64,000 nucleotides of DNA from Pseudonocardia autotrophica (GTDB lineage: Bacteria; Actinomycetota; Actinomycetes; Mycobacteriales; Pseudonocardiaceae). The notes beneath the pieces were generated by a model, which worked only from the letters and a program-made list of their open reading frames with translations, did not search any database and was not told the origin of the DNA. The translations under genes and the position numbers were made by a program. Positions 62,411-64,000 of the stretch are shown one piece after another. The stretch spans positions 2,170,001-2,234,000 of the forward strand of contig NZ_AP018920.1 in NCBI RefSeq assembly GCF_003945385.1, written 5' to 3'. Position 1 is the first letter of the stretch. The number at the start of each line of letters is the position of its first letter.

Positions 62411-63636
62411 CCGCCGTCCAGCCGACCCTCGGCGCCGGTGAACGCGCACTGCGCGACCGGGCCCGCCAGGTCATCCCCGGAGGCATGTACGGGCACATGA
62501 ACGTCGCGGCCTTCAGCGCGGCGCACCCGCAGTTCATGGTCTCCGGCAACGGGGCCACGGTGGTCGACGCGGACGGCCGGGAGTACCTCGACCTGATGTG
62601 CAGCTGGGGCCCGATGATCCTCGGGCACGGCCATCCCACGGTGACCGCGGCGATCACCGAGCAGCTGCGGCACGGCGACTGCCTCGACGGGACCAGCCCG
62701 GTCGCCGTCGAGTACGCCGAGCTGCTGGTCGACACGATCCCGTCGGCGGACTGGGCGCTGTTCTGCAAGAACGGGAGCGATGCGGTCACCACCTGCGTGA
62801 CCACCGCGCGTGCGGCGACCGGCCGTCGCAAGGTACTGGTCGCTCGCGGTGCCTATCACGGCGCCGTACCGTGGTGCGCGCTGCGCGGTGAGGGGATCAC
62901 CGAGTCCGACCAGGCCCATCTGATCCACTACGAGTACAACGACCTCGGTTCGGCCGAGGCGGCGGCCGCCGAGGCCGGCGACGATCTCGCGGCGATCGTC
63001 GTCTGCCCGATGCGGCACGACGTCAAGCGGGACCAGGAGCTGGTGGACCCGGCGTTCGCCCGCGGACTGCGGACGCTCGCCGACCGGACCGGCGCGGTAC
63101 TGGTGCTCGACGACGTCCGCTGCACCCACCGGCTGGACCTGGGCGGCAGCTGGGAACCGCTCGGGGTGCGGCCCGATCTGGCGGCCTACTCGAAGCCGCT
63201 GGCCAACGGCCAGCCCCTCGGCGCCGTCACCGGCTCCGACGCGCTGCGCGACGCGGTCGGCTCGATCTACGTGACCGGATCGTTCTGGACCGGGGCCGTG
63301 CCGCTGGCCGCCGGCCTCGCCACCCTGACCGAGCTGCGCCGCGGCGAGGCCCTCCCCGTCATGGAGCGGGCCGGGCAGCGGCTGCGCGACGGCTTGGCGG
63401 CGCAGGCGCTGACGCACGGGTTCGGGATCCACCAGAGCGGGCCGGTGCAGATGCCGATGCTGTCGTTCACCGGTGACGAGAACTTCCGGCTGGCGACGGC
63501 CTGGGCGGAGGCGGCCGCCCTGCGGGGCGTGTACCTGCACCCGTGGCACAACTGGTTCCTGTCGGCGGCGCACACCGACGAGGTGATCGACGACATCCTG
63601 CAGCGCACCGACGGGGCGTTCGCCGCGCTCCGCTGA
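62407..63636 (+). CDS. Class III aminotransferase, glutamate-1-semialdehyde-aminotransferase-like
   Basis: This 409-residue PLP enzyme has Lys263 (AAYSKPLANGQPLGA) as Schiff-base lysine and Asp235 in LVLDDVRC for the pyridine nitrogen. FCKNGSDAVTTCVTTAR binds the phosphate. It resembles HemL-type enzymes but sits in a catabolic operon, so it likely transaminates an aldehyde or ketone intermediate. It starts with an ATGA overlap and is the last gene of the rightward operon, followed by a perfect terminator. Confidence 0.88.
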   Translation: MTAVQPTLGAGERALRDRARQVIPGGMYGHMNVAAFSAAHPQFMVSGNGATVVDADGREYLDLMCSWGPMILGHGHPTVTAAITEQLRHGDCLDGTSPVAVEYAELLVDTIPSADWALFCKNGSDAVTTCVTTARAATGRRKVLVARGAYHGAVPWCALRGEGITESDQAHLIHYEYNDLGSAEAAAAEAGDDLAAIVVCPMRHDVKRDQELVDPAFARGLRTLADRTGAVLVLDDVRCTHRLDLGGSWEPLGVRPDLAAYSKPLANGQPLGAVTGSDALRDAVGSIYVTGSFWTGAVPLAAGLATLTELRRGEALPVMERAGQRLRDGLAAQALTHGFGIHQSGPVQMPMLSFTGDENFRLATAWAEAAALRGVYLHPWHNWFLSAAHTDEVIDDILQRTDGAFAALR

Positions 63637-63647
63637 GCGAGGGCGGG

Positions 63648-63680
63648 CCGGGATCCGCTCACGAGATGAGCGGATCCCGG
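63648..63680. terminator. Perfect 14-bp hairpin terminator
   Basis: CCGGGATCCGCTCA (63648-63661) and its exact complement (63667-63680) enclose CGAGA. It lies between two convergent genes and can stop both. No T-run follows. Its core CCGCTCA-N5-TGAGCGG recurs in the hairpin at 25322. Confidence 0.8.
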
Positions 63681-63699
63681 CGCATCCCCGTCGGTGCGC

Positions 63700-64000
63700 T
63701 CAGGCCACCGGCCCGATCCCGAGGTTCCCGCGCAGCGTCTCGTGCGCGTACTCGGTCTGGAACGCCCCGCGTTCCTGCAGGATCGGCACGACCTCGTCGG
63801 TGAGCAGCGTGAACCCCTCCGGCACGTACGAGGGCAGCAGCACGAACCCGTCGGCCGCGCCCGCCTCGAACCGGCGCAGCAGCAGCTCCGCGATCTGCTC
63901 GGACGACCCGACCGGGACGTGGTGCCCGGCGGAGGCGACCTCCCAGTGGATCAGCCTGCGCAGCGTCCAGCCGTCCTCGACGAGGGCCCGGTAGACCCCG
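63700..64000 (-). CDS. LLM-class flavin monooxygenase (NtaA/SnaA-like), N-terminal part missing
   Basis: Only the last 99 residues are in the window; the gene continues beyond the right edge. The visible C-terminus, with VGSSEQIAELLLRRFEAGAA then DGFVLLPSYVPEGF, VVPILQERGAF and TEYAHETLRGNLG, is typical of NtaA/SnaA/DszA-type FMNH2-dependent monooxygenases. It is convergent with the aminotransferase gene. Whether it belongs to the 51.8-63.6 kb pathway cannot be seen. Confidence 0.85.
   Translation of the reverse strand, partial: GVYRALVEDGWTLRRLIHWEVASAGHHVPVGSSEQIAELLLRRFEAGAADGFVLLPSYVPEGFTLLTDEVVPILQERGAFQTEYAHETLRGNLGIGPVA

Noticed and set aside
1-64000. CRISPR array, tRNA, rRNA or prophage
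   Set aside because: No regularly spaced repeats, no cloverleaf-like sequences noticed and no phage structural genes. The only dense repeats are the two in-frame coding repeats.

Overview
The window is very GC-rich DNA with actinobacterial gene style: frequent GTG starts, many 4-nt ATGA/GTGA overlaps, and long meaningless antisense reading frames. Families such as an MmpS-like domain protein, a STAS-tailed glutaminase, a DUF418 protein and a Rhodococcus-like nitrile hydratase operon suggest a soil or rhizosphere actinomycete, possibly near Pseudonocardia. The genus is inference. No rRNA, tRNA or CRISPR array was seen.

Layout. 0-6.1 kb: a partial nucleoside hydrolase, then a minus-strand Fe-type nitrile hydratase operon (amidase, alpha, beta, P47K/CobW activator, ArsR) with its promoter and an overlapping inverted repeat. 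6.2-9.2 kb: MazG-like, WYL regulator, GyrI-like and DJ-1/PfpI (isonitrile-hydratase-like) genes. 9.3-10.4 kb: a decayed nitroalkane-oxidase-like gene and a copied regulatory block. 10.5-21 kb: transporters (AtoE, MFS, YeiH), LysR and PucR regulators, and an operon of flavin reductase, RutA-like flavin monooxygenase, CoA transferase, enoyl-CoA hydratase and a degenerate RibB-like protein. 21-25.3 kb: a repeat-rich MmpS-tailed membrane protein, a glutaminase and small unknown genes. 25.4-31.7 kb: NAD-dependent formate dehydrogenase fdsGBAD with a divergent LysR gene. 31.8-39 kb: DUF418/TetR, GNAT, a patch of gene fragments, and an envelope cassette (FkbM methyltransferase; CDP-alcohol transferase fused to a sulfatase). 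39-44 kb: two nitroalkane-oxidase-like flavoproteins around an NsrR-like regulator, then an SDR/MarR pair with twin operators. 44.1-49.6 kb: an EVE/McrB-like plus DUF2357-nuclease defence locus whose nuclease is split by an IS3-family element. 49.8-51.7 kb: MerR and a quinone-oxidoreductase gene. 51.8-63.6 kb: two divergent, tightly overlapped operons (IclR, PfkB kinase, class II aldolase, ABC transporter; and binding protein, dimethylformamidase-like enzyme, split transketolase, aminotransferase). The window ends inside an NtaA-like monooxygenase gene.

A common theme is catabolism of small nitrogen compounds: nitriles, possibly isonitriles, nitroalkanes and amides. The formate dehydrogenase could oxidise formate released by such hydrolases. 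The 51.8-63.6 kb cluster is the best candidate for an undescribed pathway: it encodes uptake, C-N cleavage, phosphorylation, aldol cleavage, ketol transfer and transamination, and carries a pair of similar 17-bp inverted repeats between its two promoters.
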